Assembly (NCBI GenBank): GCA_003248805.1
Contig: QFQY01000044.1
Coordinates: 1-39,751, forward strand
DNA from: Chelatococcus sp.
GTDB taxonomy: Bacteria > Pseudomonadota > Alphaproteobacteria > Rhizobiales > Beijerinckiaceae
DNA: 39,751 nt
Direction of reading: 5' to 3'
Position numbers and translations under genes: made by a program. Shown here one piece after another: positions 30,210 through 37,546 of this stretch. A model generated the notes under the pieces. The model worked only from the letters and a program-made list of their open reading frames with translations, did not search any database and was not told where the DNA came from. Numbering within the stretch: the first letter of the stretch is position 1; each line of letters begins with the position of its first letter.

Positions 30210-31820
30210 TCACGCCGCCATGGAATTCGTCGGAGCCGCGGCCTTCACCGCGTCGTCGACATGGGCCTCGAAGCGCGCGAAGTTCTTGGCGAACATGCCG
30301 ACGAGGCTCTTGGCCGTCTCGGCGAACGCCGCCTTATCCTGCCAGGTCTTGACCGGGTACAGGATGTGCGGCTCGACGCCGGGCACCGAAGTGGGAACGG
30401 CAAAACCGAAATAAGGATCCCGGCGGAAATCGGCGCGGTTGAGCGAGCCGTCGAGCGCGGCCGAGAGCAGGCGGCGCGTAACGCGGATCGGCATGCGCCG
30501 GCCGACGCCGTACTTGCCGCCGGTCCAGCCCGTGTTCACCAGCCAGCAGTCGACATGGTGCTTGGCGATGAAGTCGCGCAGCAGATTGGCGTATTCCGAC
30601 GGGTGGCGCGGCAGGAACGGCGAGCCGAAGCAGGTCGAGAACTCCGGCTGCACGCCGACGAGCCCGCGCTCGGTGCCGGCGACCTTGGCGGTGTAGCCGG
30701 ACAGGAAGTGATACATCGCCTCGGCCGGGGTCAGCTTGGCGATCGGCGGCATTACGCCGAAGGCGTCGGCGGTCAGCATCACGATGTTCTTCGGAATGCC
30801 GGCGCGGCCGGTGCGCGAGGCGTTGGGGATGAAATCGAGCGGGTAGGCCGAGCGGGTGTTCTCGGTCTTGCTCTCGTCGTCGAAGTCGACCTCATGCGTC
30901 AGCGGGTCGAGCACGACGTTCTCCAGCACCGTGCCGAAGCGCAGCGAGGCGGCGTGGATCTGCGGCTCGGCCTCGGCCGAGAGGCGGATCGTCTTGGCGT
31001 AGCAGCCGCCCTCGAAATTGAAGATGCCGTCCTTCGACCAGCCGTGCTCGTCGTCGCCGATCAGCGTGCGGTTCGGATCGGCCGAGAGCGTCGTCTTGCC
31101 GGTGCCCGAGAGGCCGAAGAAGATCGCCGAATCGTCCTTGTCGCCGACATTGGCCGAGCAGTGCATCGGCACGACGCCCTTGGTCGGCAGGACGTAGTTC
31201 AGATAGGTGAAGACCGACTTCTTCATCTCGCCGGCATAGGCCGAGCCGCCGATCAGCACGATCTTGCGGGTGAAGTCGATCGCGATCACCGTCTCGCTGC
31301 GGCAGCCATGGCGCGCCGGATCGGCCCTGAAGCTCGGCAGATCGACGATCGTCATCTCGGGCACGTAGGAGGCGATCTCCTCGGCGGCCGGGCGAATCAG
31401 CAGGTTGCGGATGAACAGCGAGTGCCAGGCGAGCTCGGTGAAGACCCGCGCCTTGACGCGATGGGCCGGGTCGGCGCCGCCGTAGAGATCCTGGGCGAAG
31501 AGCTCCTTGCCCTCGGCGTGCTTGATGAAATCGGCGAGCAGAGCCTCGAACTTGGCCGGCTCCATCGCATTGTTGTTATCCCACCAGACCGTGTTCTCGG
31601 TGAGGGCGTCGCGGACCGTGAACTTGTCCTTGGGCGAGCGGCCGGTATGGGTGCCCGTATCGGCCACCAGCGCGCCGCCGCGGGCGAGCTGCGATTCGCC
31701 GCGCCGCAGCGACTCCTCGTAGATGACCGGCGCCTCGAGATTCCAGTAGACGGCCTTCAGCCCCTTGAAGCCGAAGGTGTCGGCGCCATGGGCTGGGTTC
31801 ACGTGACCGATGGTTTTCAC
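30210..31820 (-). CDS. pckA: Phosphoenolpyruvate carboxykinase (ATP)
   Basis: PckA converts oxaloacetate and ATP to phosphoenolpyruvate, the entry to gluconeogenesis from C4 acids. The 536-residue enzyme shows the substrate segment TGRSPKDKF, the GGSAYAGEMKKSVF region with the metal-binding Lys, the P-loop GLSGTGKTTLS, the DDEHGW metal site and the C-terminal GYTAKVAGTERG and NTGWTGGKYGVG. I chose GTG at 31820, reading VKTIGHVNP, because GGGAGAAA lies just before it. An ATG 24 bases further upstream is less well placed. Its position near chvI-chvG is conserved in Hyphomicrobiales, where ChvI is known to affect pckA expression. A HugZ-like gene separates the two here. Confidence 0.95.
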   Translation of the reverse strand: MKTIGHVNPAHGADTFGFKGLKAVYWNLEAPVIYEESLRRGESQLARGGALVADTGTHTGRSPKDKFTVRDALTENTVWWDNNNAMEPAKFEALLADFIKHAEGKELFAQDLYGGADPAHRVKARVFTELAWHSLFIRNLLIRPAAEEIASYVPEMTIVDLPSFRADPARHGCRSETVIAIDFTRKIVLIGGSAYAGEMKKSVFTYLNYVLPTKGVVPMHCSANVGDKDDSAIFFGLSGTGKTTLSADPNRTLIGDDEHGWSKDGIFNFEGGCYAKTIRLSAEAEPQIHAASLRFGTVLENVVLDPLTHEVDFDDESKTENTRSAYPLDFIPNASRTGRAGIPKNIVMLTADAFGVMPPIAKLTPAEAMYHFLSGYTAKVAGTERGLVGVQPEFSTCFGSPFLPRHPSEYANLLRDFIAKHHVDCWLVNTGWTGGKYGVGRRMPIRVTRRLLSAALDGSLNRADFRRDPYFGFAVPTSVPGVEPHILYPVKTWQDKAAFAETAKSLVGMFAKNFARFEAHVDDAVKAAAPTNSMAA

Positions 31821-32036
31821 ACAATTTCTCCCGATACGGACCACGCGTCAGGCGCGCCGGACAGGTTTCTGAGATGCGCGCGAACCGCAGAGCCCACGCG
31901 CGGGAAAACGGACATTCAAGTACGGTAAGGTTTTATTAGGGCCATCATCGGCCGGCCTCAACCCGTCGCGAAGTCGCTGCACGAGGCAATATTGTTTAAA
32001 TCGATTGAATATCTGGGCATGGTAAACCCGTCCGCA

Positions 32037-32828
32037 TCAGATCGCGCCGGAAAGTCCTGCCTCCAGCTGCGCAAACGCCGCGCGAAGCGCCTCCGGACCG
32101 TCGACGAGCGTGGGATAGAGCAGGCGCGCGGTCTGATCGGCGAGGATGAGATCGATCCCCTCGGGATCGAGCCCCGTCGCCCGCCAGCGCCCGTCCCGCA
32201 GGCCGAGCAGGCGGGTTGCGCAACGGCGCAAGGCGCCCGCGCCTTCGGCATTGAGGCGCGCGAGTTCGGACTCTTCGACCTCCGCCAGCGCGGCACAGGC
32301 TGCCGGAGCGAGGAGCAGCTCCTCGGCCGTCACGGACCCGGCGCGGGCAAAGCCGCCATTCAGATGCGCGGCCTCGACCGTCAGACGATAGAGCGCGAAA
32401 TCAGGGAAGCCGGCATAGAGCCTGGCCTTGGGGTGGCGGGACAGAAAGCGGGCGAGCGCCCGCGGCTCGTCATGGCGCTCGACGCGGCCGACCACGCTCA
32501 ACCGCTCGGACGCCGCCAGCGGATCGCCCTTGCCGAACACGGCGAACATCAGCGAGGCGCGGGGATCGGCCTCGACATTGCGGGTGTGCAGGGCGAGCCG
32601 CGACAGGAGCATCAGAGGCGTGCCGTCGCTGTCCGTGGCGAGGTTGACCATGGTTGAGAGCGGGAAGCCGCTCGCCGGATCGAGCGTCGCGAAGGCGCCG
32701 CTGCGCGCGCTGCGCAGGACACGGCGCGCGGTAGCGAGCACGTCGAAGGAGGCGGGCGGCGCCCCGCCCAGCTCGACGCCGCGCGGCGTGATGGCCTGCG
32801 GGTTGCGCGACGATGCGGCTTGCGACAT
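32037..32828 (-). CDS. HugZ-like haem-utilisation protein (PNPOx-like + DUF2470)
   Basis: The 263-residue protein has an N-terminal split beta-barrel of the pyridoxamine-phosphate-oxidase type (about 30-180: RRVLRSARSGAFATLDPASGFPLSTMVNLATD, ASLMFAVFG, LSVVGRVERH, YAGFPDFALYRLTVEAAHLNGGFARA). A DUF2470 domain follows (about 185-260: LNAEGAGALRRCA, GRWRATGLDPEGIDLI). HugZ proteins bind haem, and some degrade it. DUF2470 carries the haem-ligand His in known cases, but here the expected His is not obvious, as HLNGGFARA is the nearest. The start at 32828 follows a GGGG-rich site, and an upstream ATG adds 24 residues. It is divergent from chvI. Confidence 0.75.
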   Translation of the reverse strand: MSQAASSRNPQAITPRGVELGGAPPASFDVLATARRVLRSARSGAFATLDPASGFPLSTMVNLATDSDGTPLMLLSRLALHTRNVEADPRASLMFAVFGKGDPLAASERLSVVGRVERHDEPRALARFLSRHPKARLYAGFPDFALYRLTVEAAHLNGGFARAGSVTAEELLLAPAACAALAEVEESELARLNAEGAGALRRCATRLLGLRDGRWRATGLDPEGIDLILADQTARLLYPTLVDGPEALRAAFAQLEAGLSGAI

Positions 32829-32994
32829 TGACGGGGCCCCGTTTCGCGGCCGCACCGTCCACCCCGGAAGGACCAAAACGAGCGTCCGTGCGTTAGCCAT
32901 AGCGAAACCGCCACGGCGCCGCTAGATTGGCGCCATGCTTTGGCCTCGCTCGCGCGTGAGTTGAGCCTAGCCAGGAACATGACAGAGAGAGTGC

Positions 32995-33696
32995 ATGCCC
33001 ACCATCGCGCTGGTCGATGACGACCGCAACATCCTGACGTCGGTATCCATCGCGCTCGAGGCCGAGGGCTATCGCATCATGACCTATACGGATGGAGCCT
33101 CGGCGCTCGACGGGCTGAAGCAGAACCCTCCGGATCTCGCGATCTTCGACATCAAGATGCCGCGCATGGACGGCATGGAGCTGCTGCGCCGGCTGCGGCA
33201 GAAATCCGACCTACCCGTGATCTTCCTCACCTCGAAGGACGAGGAGATCGACGAACTCTTCGGCCTGAAGATGGGCGCGGACGACTTCATCCGGAAGCCC
33301 TTCTCGCAGCGCCTGCTGGTCGAGCGGGTGAAGGCGATCCTGCGCCGCTCCGGCGCCCGCGATGCCGCCGTCGTGCCGCGCACCGAGGATGCCAAGGTTC
33401 TCGAACGCGGCCTGCTCCGCATGGACCCGGAGCGCCACACCTGCACCTGGAAGGGCGAGCCGGTGACGTTGACGGTCACCGAGTTCCTGATCCTGCAGTC
33501 GCTGGCGCAGCGCCCGGGCGTGGTGAAGAGCCGCAACGCCCTGATGGACGCGGCCTATGACGACGAGGTCTATGTCGACGACCGCACCATCGACAGCCAC
33601 ATCAAGCGGCTGCGCAAGAAGTTCAACCAGGTCGACGTCGACTTCGACATGATCGAGACCCTCTACGGCGTGGGCTATCGGTTCAAGGAGGTCTGA
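32995..33696 (+). CDS. chvI: Response regulator ChvI (OmpR family)
   Basis: ChvI is the DNA-binding partner of ChvG and controls envelope, acid-response, exopolysaccharide and carbon genes in rhizobia, agrobacteria and Brucella (BvrR). The 233-residue protein has a receiver with acidic pocket D8-D9-D10, phospho-acceptor D52 (IFDIKMP), Thr/Ser switch LTSKD and the Lys in IRKPF. A winged-helix output domain follows (about 140-230: LTVTEFLILQSLAQRPG, DDRTIDSHIKRLRKKF, YGVGYRF). The family-typical extra acidic linker PRTEDAKVLERGLLRMD is present. It begins a plus-strand regulatory operon with chvG, hprK, EIIA and HPr, and is divergent from the HugZ-like gene. Confidence 0.95.
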   Translation: MPTIALVDDDRNILTSVSIALEAEGYRIMTYTDGASALDGLKQNPPDLAIFDIKMPRMDGMELLRRLRQKSDLPVIFLTSKDEEIDELFGLKMGADDFIRKPFSQRLLVERVKAILRRSGARDAAVVPRTEDAKVLERGLLRMDPERHTCTWKGEPVTLTVTEFLILQSLAQRPGVVKSRNALMDAAYDDEVYVDDRTIDSHIKRLRKKFNQVDVDFDMIETLYGVGYRFKEV

Positions 33697-33770
33697 TCCG
33701 GCAGCGCGCTCCGGCCGGTCGGCGCGGACCCGCCGCCTCGTCCGGCGCAATCCGGGAGCGGTTCGAACAC

Positions 33771-35555
33771 ATGGCAACGATCGAGGACGGCAGCCGGGGA
33801 ACCACCGCGACGGCATGGCGCCAGCGCCTCGCCGAGCGCTGCCGCAAGGCGTTGCGCGCGGTCTCGTCGCGCGCGGCGTCCAGCCTGACGCGGCGCATCG
33901 TCGTTCTCAACCTCGCGGGCCTCGTCGCGCTGCTCGTCGGCTTCCTCTACCTCAACCAGTTCCGCGAAGGCCTGATCGAGGCCCGCGTGCAGAGCCTTCT
34001 GACCCAGGGCGAGATCATCGCGGGTGCGATCGCCGCCTCGGCGATGGTCGAGACCGACACCATCACCATCGATCCGGACAAGCTGCTGCAGCTCCAGGCG
34101 GGCGAGAGTGCCGGCATCGCCGAGGACCCTCTCGATTTCTCGATCAACCCCGAGAAGGTCGCCCCTCTTCTCCGGCGGCTGGTGACGCCGACCAAGACGC
34201 GCGCTCGCGTCTACGACCGCGACGGCATGCTGACGCTCGATTCGCGCAACCTCTATTCGCGGGGCGACGTGCTGCGGATGGACCTGCCCCGCATCGGCGA
34301 GCCCGACGAGGCGCCGCTGCTGGAGCGCACCTGGAACATGCTGCGCAACCGGCTCGGCCGCGCCGACGTGCCGGCCTATGACGATTTCGAGAACGCCAAC
34401 GGCAAATCCTACCCGGAGGTCGCGCGCGCGCTCAGCGGCGCGCCGGCCAGCGTGGTCCGCGTCAACACCCGCGGGCAGACCATCGTCTCGGTCGCCGTGC
34501 CGGTGCAGCGCTTCCGGACGGTGAAGGGGGTGCTGCTGCTCTCGACCCAGGGTGGCGACATCGATGCCGTCATCGCCTCGGAGCGCTACGCGATCTTCCG
34601 GGTGTTCGCCATCTCGGCCGTGGTGATGATCCTGCTCTCCGTGCTGCTCGCCAACACCATCGCCGAGCCGATCCGCAAGCTGGCGGACGCGGCCCAGCGC
34701 GTGCGCCGCGGCGTGAAATCCCGCGAACAGATCCCGGACTTCGCCAGCCGCCACGACGAAATCGGCCATCTCTCCGGCTCGCTGCGGGACATGACCAAGG
34801 CCCTCTACAGCCGCATCGAGGCCATCGAGAGTTTCGCGGCCGACGTCGCGCACGAGCTCAAGAACCCGCTGACCTCCCTGCGCAGCGCCGTCGAGACCCT
34901 GCCGAGGGCCAAGTCGGACGATTCGCGCGCGCGGCTGCTGGCCGTCATCCAGCACGACGTGCGCCGCCTCGATCGGCTTATTTCCGACATCTCGGACGCC
35001 TCGCGGCTCGACGCCGAACTCGCGCGCAACGACGCCGAGCCGGTCGATCTGGACCCGGTGGTGAGCGCCGTCGTCACGGTGCAGAACGAGACCCGCCGCG
35101 AGGGACAGCCGCGAATCGCCTTCACGGCCGAGCGCAGCGGCCAGCGGGCGGGCGGGCGCGGCGGCTTCCTCGTCATGGGCCACGACTCGCGGCTCGGACA
35201 GGTGATCGCGAACCTGATCGACAACGCCCGGTCCTTCTCGCCGCCGGACGGCGAGGTCCGCGTCCATCTCTCGCGGGCGGGCGACAGGATCATCATCACG
35301 GTCGACGACGACGGCCCCGGTATCGAGCACCATGCGCTCGAACGCATCTTCGAGCGCTTCTACACCGACCGCCCCAGCGAAGGCTTCGGGCAGAACTCGG
35401 GCCTCGGCCTGTCGATCTCGCGCCAGATCGTGGAAGCGCATCGCGGCACCATTCGCGCCGAGAACCGCCTCGGCCCCGCCGGACCGGACGGCGAGCCGAC
35501 ACGGCTCGGCGCACGCTTCACCGTCTGCCTGCCGGTGGCGCAACCCGCGACCTGA
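33771..35555 (+). CDS. chvG: Sensor histidine kinase ChvG
   Basis: ChvG (ExoS/BvrS) is the membrane sensor that phosphorylates ChvI. In rhizobia it is held inactive by the periplasmic protein ExoR, which is not in this window. The 594-residue protein has a basic N-terminal tail, a membrane helix (about 43-63), a large periplasmic domain with the stimulus-sensing region (about 65-275), a second helix (about 283-303), HAMP, HisKA with H361 (DVAHELKNPLTSL) and HATPase_c with the N box (VIANLIDNARSF), DDDGPGI and NSGLGLSISRQI. It lies 74 bases after chvI. The residues between helices are the part that should decide the signal. Confidence 0.95.
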   Translation: MATIEDGSRGTTATAWRQRLAERCRKALRAVSSRAASSLTRRIVVLNLAGLVALLVGFLYLNQFREGLIEARVQSLLTQGEIIAGAIAASAMVETDTITIDPDKLLQLQAGESAGIAEDPLDFSINPEKVAPLLRRLVTPTKTRARVYDRDGMLTLDSRNLYSRGDVLRMDLPRIGEPDEAPLLERTWNMLRNRLGRADVPAYDDFENANGKSYPEVARALSGAPASVVRVNTRGQTIVSVAVPVQRFRTVKGVLLLSTQGGDIDAVIASERYAIFRVFAISAVVMILLSVLLANTIAEPIRKLADAAQRVRRGVKSREQIPDFASRHDEIGHLSGSLRDMTKALYSRIEAIESFAADVAHELKNPLTSLRSAVETLPRAKSDDSRARLLAVIQHDVRRLDRLISDISDASRLDAELARNDAEPVDLDPVVSAVVTVQNETRREGQPRIAFTAERSGQRAGGRGGFLVMGHDSRLGQVIANLIDNARSFSPPDGEVRVHLSRAGDRIIITVDDDGPGIEHHALERIFERFYTDRPSEGFGQNSGLGLSISRQIVEAHRGTIRAENRLGPAGPDGEPTRLGARFTVCLPVAQPAT

Positions 35556-35561
35556 GGCCGG

Positions 35562-36023
35562 ATGATCCCTGGAACCGCCATGCGCGACATCCGTGTCCAT
35601 GCGACGACCGTAGCCGTCGGCGAGGCCGGCGTGCTGATCCGGGGCGCGTCCGGCTCGGGCAAGTCCGCCCTGGCTCTGGCGCTGATCGGGCTCGCCGCCC
35701 CCCTCGGCCGCTTCGCCCGGCTCGTCGCGGATGACCGGACCGCCATCCAACGGCGCGGAAGCAGGCTCGTGGCGCGCCCGGTGGCGCCGCTCGAGGGACT
35801 GATCGAACGGCGCGGGCTGGGCCTCACCCCGGAACCGCATCTCGACGCGGCCGTCTTGCGGCTCGTGGTCGATATCGTCGAGGCCCCGGAGCGCATGCCG
35901 GAGCCGGAGGCGCTGCTGGAGCGCATCCTGGAGATCGACCTGCCCCGCATCTTCGTGACCGGCGGCGAGGGATCGGCGCGGCTCGTGGTGACCGCGCTCG
36001 CGCTTTTCTCCGACCCGGCGTGA
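35562..36023 (+). CDS. hprK: HPr kinase/phosphorylase, short alphaproteobacterial form
   Basis: HprK phosphorylates HPr on Ser with ATP and reverses the reaction with phosphate, which tells the regulatory PTS about energy state. The 153-residue protein is the truncated type common in alphaproteobacteria: it lacks the N-terminal domain of Gram-positive HprK and contains only the catalytic core. The P-loop is GASGSGKSA, followed by the acidic catalytic segment VADDRT and the C-terminal region IDLPRIFVTGGEGSARLVV. It starts seven bases after chvG. An alternative start at 35580 (MRDIRVHA) is possible. Its place between chvG and the EIIA/HPr pair is the conserved one. Confidence 0.9.
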   Translation: MIPGTAMRDIRVHATTVAVGEAGVLIRGASGSGKSALALALIGLAAPLGRFARLVADDRTAIQRRGSRLVARPVAPLEGLIERRGLGLTPEPHLDAAVLRLVVDIVEAPERMPEPEALLERILEIDLPRIFVTGGEGSARLVVTALALFSDPA

Positions 36024-36109
36024 CGCCCGGCAGGCCCCGGCGCCGCCTCAACCCGGCCTCTTCCGGCTTTCGCCGGGCGCTCTTAATTCCACAAGTTCGA
36101 AGCACCCGC

Positions 36110-36138
36110 TTGCGCATATCTCGCACCTGCCGCATAAA
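36110..36138 (+). promoter_or_regulatory. Possible sigma-70-type promoter before EIIA gene
   Basis: TTGCGC (36110-36115), a 17-base spacer and CATAAA (36133-36138) lie in the 163-base gap after hprK, about 50 bases before the EIIA start. A GC-rich short stem with CTCTTAATT just upstream (about 36065-36088) could end hprK transcripts. Both are judged by eye. Confidence 0.35.
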
Positions 36139-36186
36139 CCGCCACCTTGTCCTGGCGCCAGCCGGGGCTCTGCGGTGCCATACTGA

Positions 36187-36588
36187 ATGATCGGACTGGT
36201 CCTTGTGACGCATGGGCATCTGGCGACGGAGTTCCGCTCCGCGCTGGAACACGTCGTCGGCCCTCAGAAGAATCTCGTCACCATCGCCATCGCCCCCGAT
36301 GACGACATGGAAAGCAGGCGGCGCGACATCATCGCCGCCGTCGACGAGGTCGAGACCGGACGGGGCGTGATCGTGCTGACCGACATGTTCGGCGGCACGC
36401 CGTCGAACCTCGCCATCTCCGTGATGGAGCCGGGGCGTATCGACGTGGTCGCCGGCATGAACCTGCCGATGCTGATCAAGCTCGCCAGCGTGCGCGAGGA
36501 CAAGAGCCTCGACGAGGCGGTCACCAGCGCGCAGGAGGCCGGGCGCAAATACATCACCGTCGCCAGCCGCGTCCTGGCGGGCAAGTAA
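36187..36588 (+). CDS. PTS EIIA component, mannose family (regulatory)
   Basis: The 133-residue protein is a mannose-family EIIA with phosphorylatable H9 in LVLVTHGHLATEF. The family signature continues with GRGVIVLTDMFGGTPSNLAI and AGMNLPMLIKLA. In alphaproteobacteria this EIIA has no EIIB/EIIC partner for sugar uptake. It receives phosphate from HPr as part of the nitrogen/carbon-regulating PTS and is thought to control other proteins according to its phosphorylation state. It lies upstream of HPr by 20 bases (ATG at 36609). No EI gene (ptsP/ptsI) is in the window. Confidence 0.9.
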   Translation: MIGLVLVTHGHLATEFRSALEHVVGPQKNLVTIAIAPDDDMESRRRDIIAAVDEVETGRGVIVLTDMFGGTPSNLAISVMEPGRIDVVAGMNLPMLIKLASVREDKSLDEAVTSAQEAGRKYITVASRVLAGK

Positions 36589-36608
36589 CGGCGGCTGCGG
36601 TGGACGGG

Positions 36609-36923
36609 ATGGACGAAGACTGCGACTGCCCCGAACCCGCCATTCCGGACGGCGCCCTCTGGCGAGAGCTGGAGATCGTCAACAAGAAGGGCCTGCATGC
36701 CCGCGCCACGGCGAAATTCGTGCAATGCGCCGCCCGCTTCGAATCCGACATCACGGTGAGCCGCTGCGGCGAGACGGTCGGCGCCACCTCGATCATGGGC
36801 GTGCTGACGCTCGGTGCCGGCATCGGCTCGACGATCATCGTGGCCGCGAAGGGCGCCGATGCGAGCGAGGCGCTGGACGCGCTCGCGGCGCTCGTCGCCG
36901 ACAGGTTCGGCGAGGGCGAGTAG
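36609..36923 (+). CDS. ptsH: Phosphocarrier protein HPr
   Basis: HPr passes phosphate from EI to EIIA proteins. The 104-residue protein has the active site H30 in NKKGLHARATAKFVQ and the regulatory Ser site in ATSIMGVLTLGAG, which is the target of HprK. The N-terminal ~17 residues (MDEDCDCPEPAIPDG) are an acidic, Cys-containing extension not present in enterobacterial HPr. The ATG at 36609 was chosen. A GTG nine bases earlier is an alternative that adds three residues. The partners hprK and EIIA lie just upstream in the same operon. Confidence 0.9.
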   Translation: MDEDCDCPEPAIPDGALWRELEIVNKKGLHARATAKFVQCAARFESDITVSRCGETVGATSIMGVLTLGAGIGSTIIVAAKGADASEALDALAALVADRFGEGE

Positions 36924-36928
36924 CGGCC

Positions 36929-37060
36929 GTGGCGGGCTGGGGCTGGCCTGCTCTGGTTCAGTTCATCGTCGGGATCGGCCTCATCTTCTGGTTCTTCGTG
37001 AGACTGCTGCGGGGCCGCTTCTCCTTTCGACAGATGCGTCGCGGACAGTGGTGGTTCTGA
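36929..37060 (+). CDS. Small single-pass membrane protein
   Basis: This is a 43-residue frame starting with GTG five bases after the HPr stop. One membrane helix (about 5-27, WPALVQFIVGIGLIFWFFV) is followed by a strongly basic tail (RLLRGRFSFRQMRRGQWWF). The layout of hydrophobic helix then positive, Trp-rich end looks like a real protein that orients with its tail in the cytoplasm. I recognise no family. It is too short to judge by codon use alone, but the tight spacing to HPr supports it. Confidence 0.5.
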   Translation: MAGWGWPALVQFIVGIGLIFWFFVRLLRGRFSFRQMRRGQWWF

Positions 37061-37072
37061 CGGAGCCCTGCC

Positions 37073-37315
37073 GTGATCGTCACATACACGCAGCACGCCA
37101 TCGACATGCTTGCCGAACGTGGGATCGAGCGTGCCTGGGTCGAGCGGACGATCCTGCAGCCCGATGCCATCGAGCCTGACCCCCGTCACGGCGATAGACA
37201 GCGTGCTTTCCGGATCGTGCCCGAACGCGACGGCAGAGTGCTGCCTGTGGTATATGCGCAATCTGGACAGGAATGCCGGGTGATCACGCTGTTTCTGGAT
37301 CGAGGCCGGAGATGA
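37073..37315 (+). CDS. DUF4258 protein, toxin-like partner of DUF2283
   Basis: The 80-residue protein matches DUF4258, a small fold related to RelE/BrnT-type toxins. Typical pieces are YTQHAIDMLAERGIERAWVERTIL at the N-terminus and RVITLFLDRG at the C-terminus. The start is GTG at 37073, since no ATG is well placed. Its stop overlaps the ATG of the DUF2283 gene (ATGA), which is the standard layout of a toxin-antitoxin pair with the toxin first. Family comparison suggests an mRNA-interferase-like role, but toxicity cannot be shown from the sequence. Confidence 0.75.
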   Translation: MIVTYTQHAIDMLAERGIERAWVERTILQPDAIEPDPRHGDRQRAFRIVPERDGRVLPVVYAQSGQECRVITLFLDRGRR

Positions 37316-37509
37316 AGACCCATTACGACGTCGAGACCGACGCCCTCTATCTGCGCTTCGCCGATACCCCTGTGAGCGAGAGCGAGGAGGTGCGCCCGGG
37401 CATCGTGTTCGATTTCGACACCGAAGGACGGATCGTCGCCGTCGAAATCCTGGACGCGACGGAGCATTTGGCGAATGGCGCGGACCTCAAGAACCTGGCC
37501 GCCGCCTGA
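37312..37509 (+). CDS. DUF2283 protein, antitoxin-like partner of DUF4258
   Basis: The 65-residue product matches DUF2283: MKTHYDVETDALYLRFADTPV, then GIVFDFDTEGRIVAVEILDATEHL, the recognisable beta-strand pattern. DUF2283 proteins are found next to DUF4258 proteins as predicted antitoxins. The gene starts in the overlap with the DUF4258 gene (ATGA), so both are made from one mRNA in coupled translation. Acidic residues dominate, in line with an antitoxin that neutralises a basic partner. It converges with the M20 amidohydrolase gene, 37 bases from its stop. Confidence 0.8.
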   Translation: MKTHYDVETDALYLRFADTPVSESEEVRPGIVFDFDTEGRIVAVEILDATEHLANGADLKNLAAA

Positions 37510-37546
37510 CCAGGACGGCTGAGCCTGTCCAATCCGCCGGCAAGGC

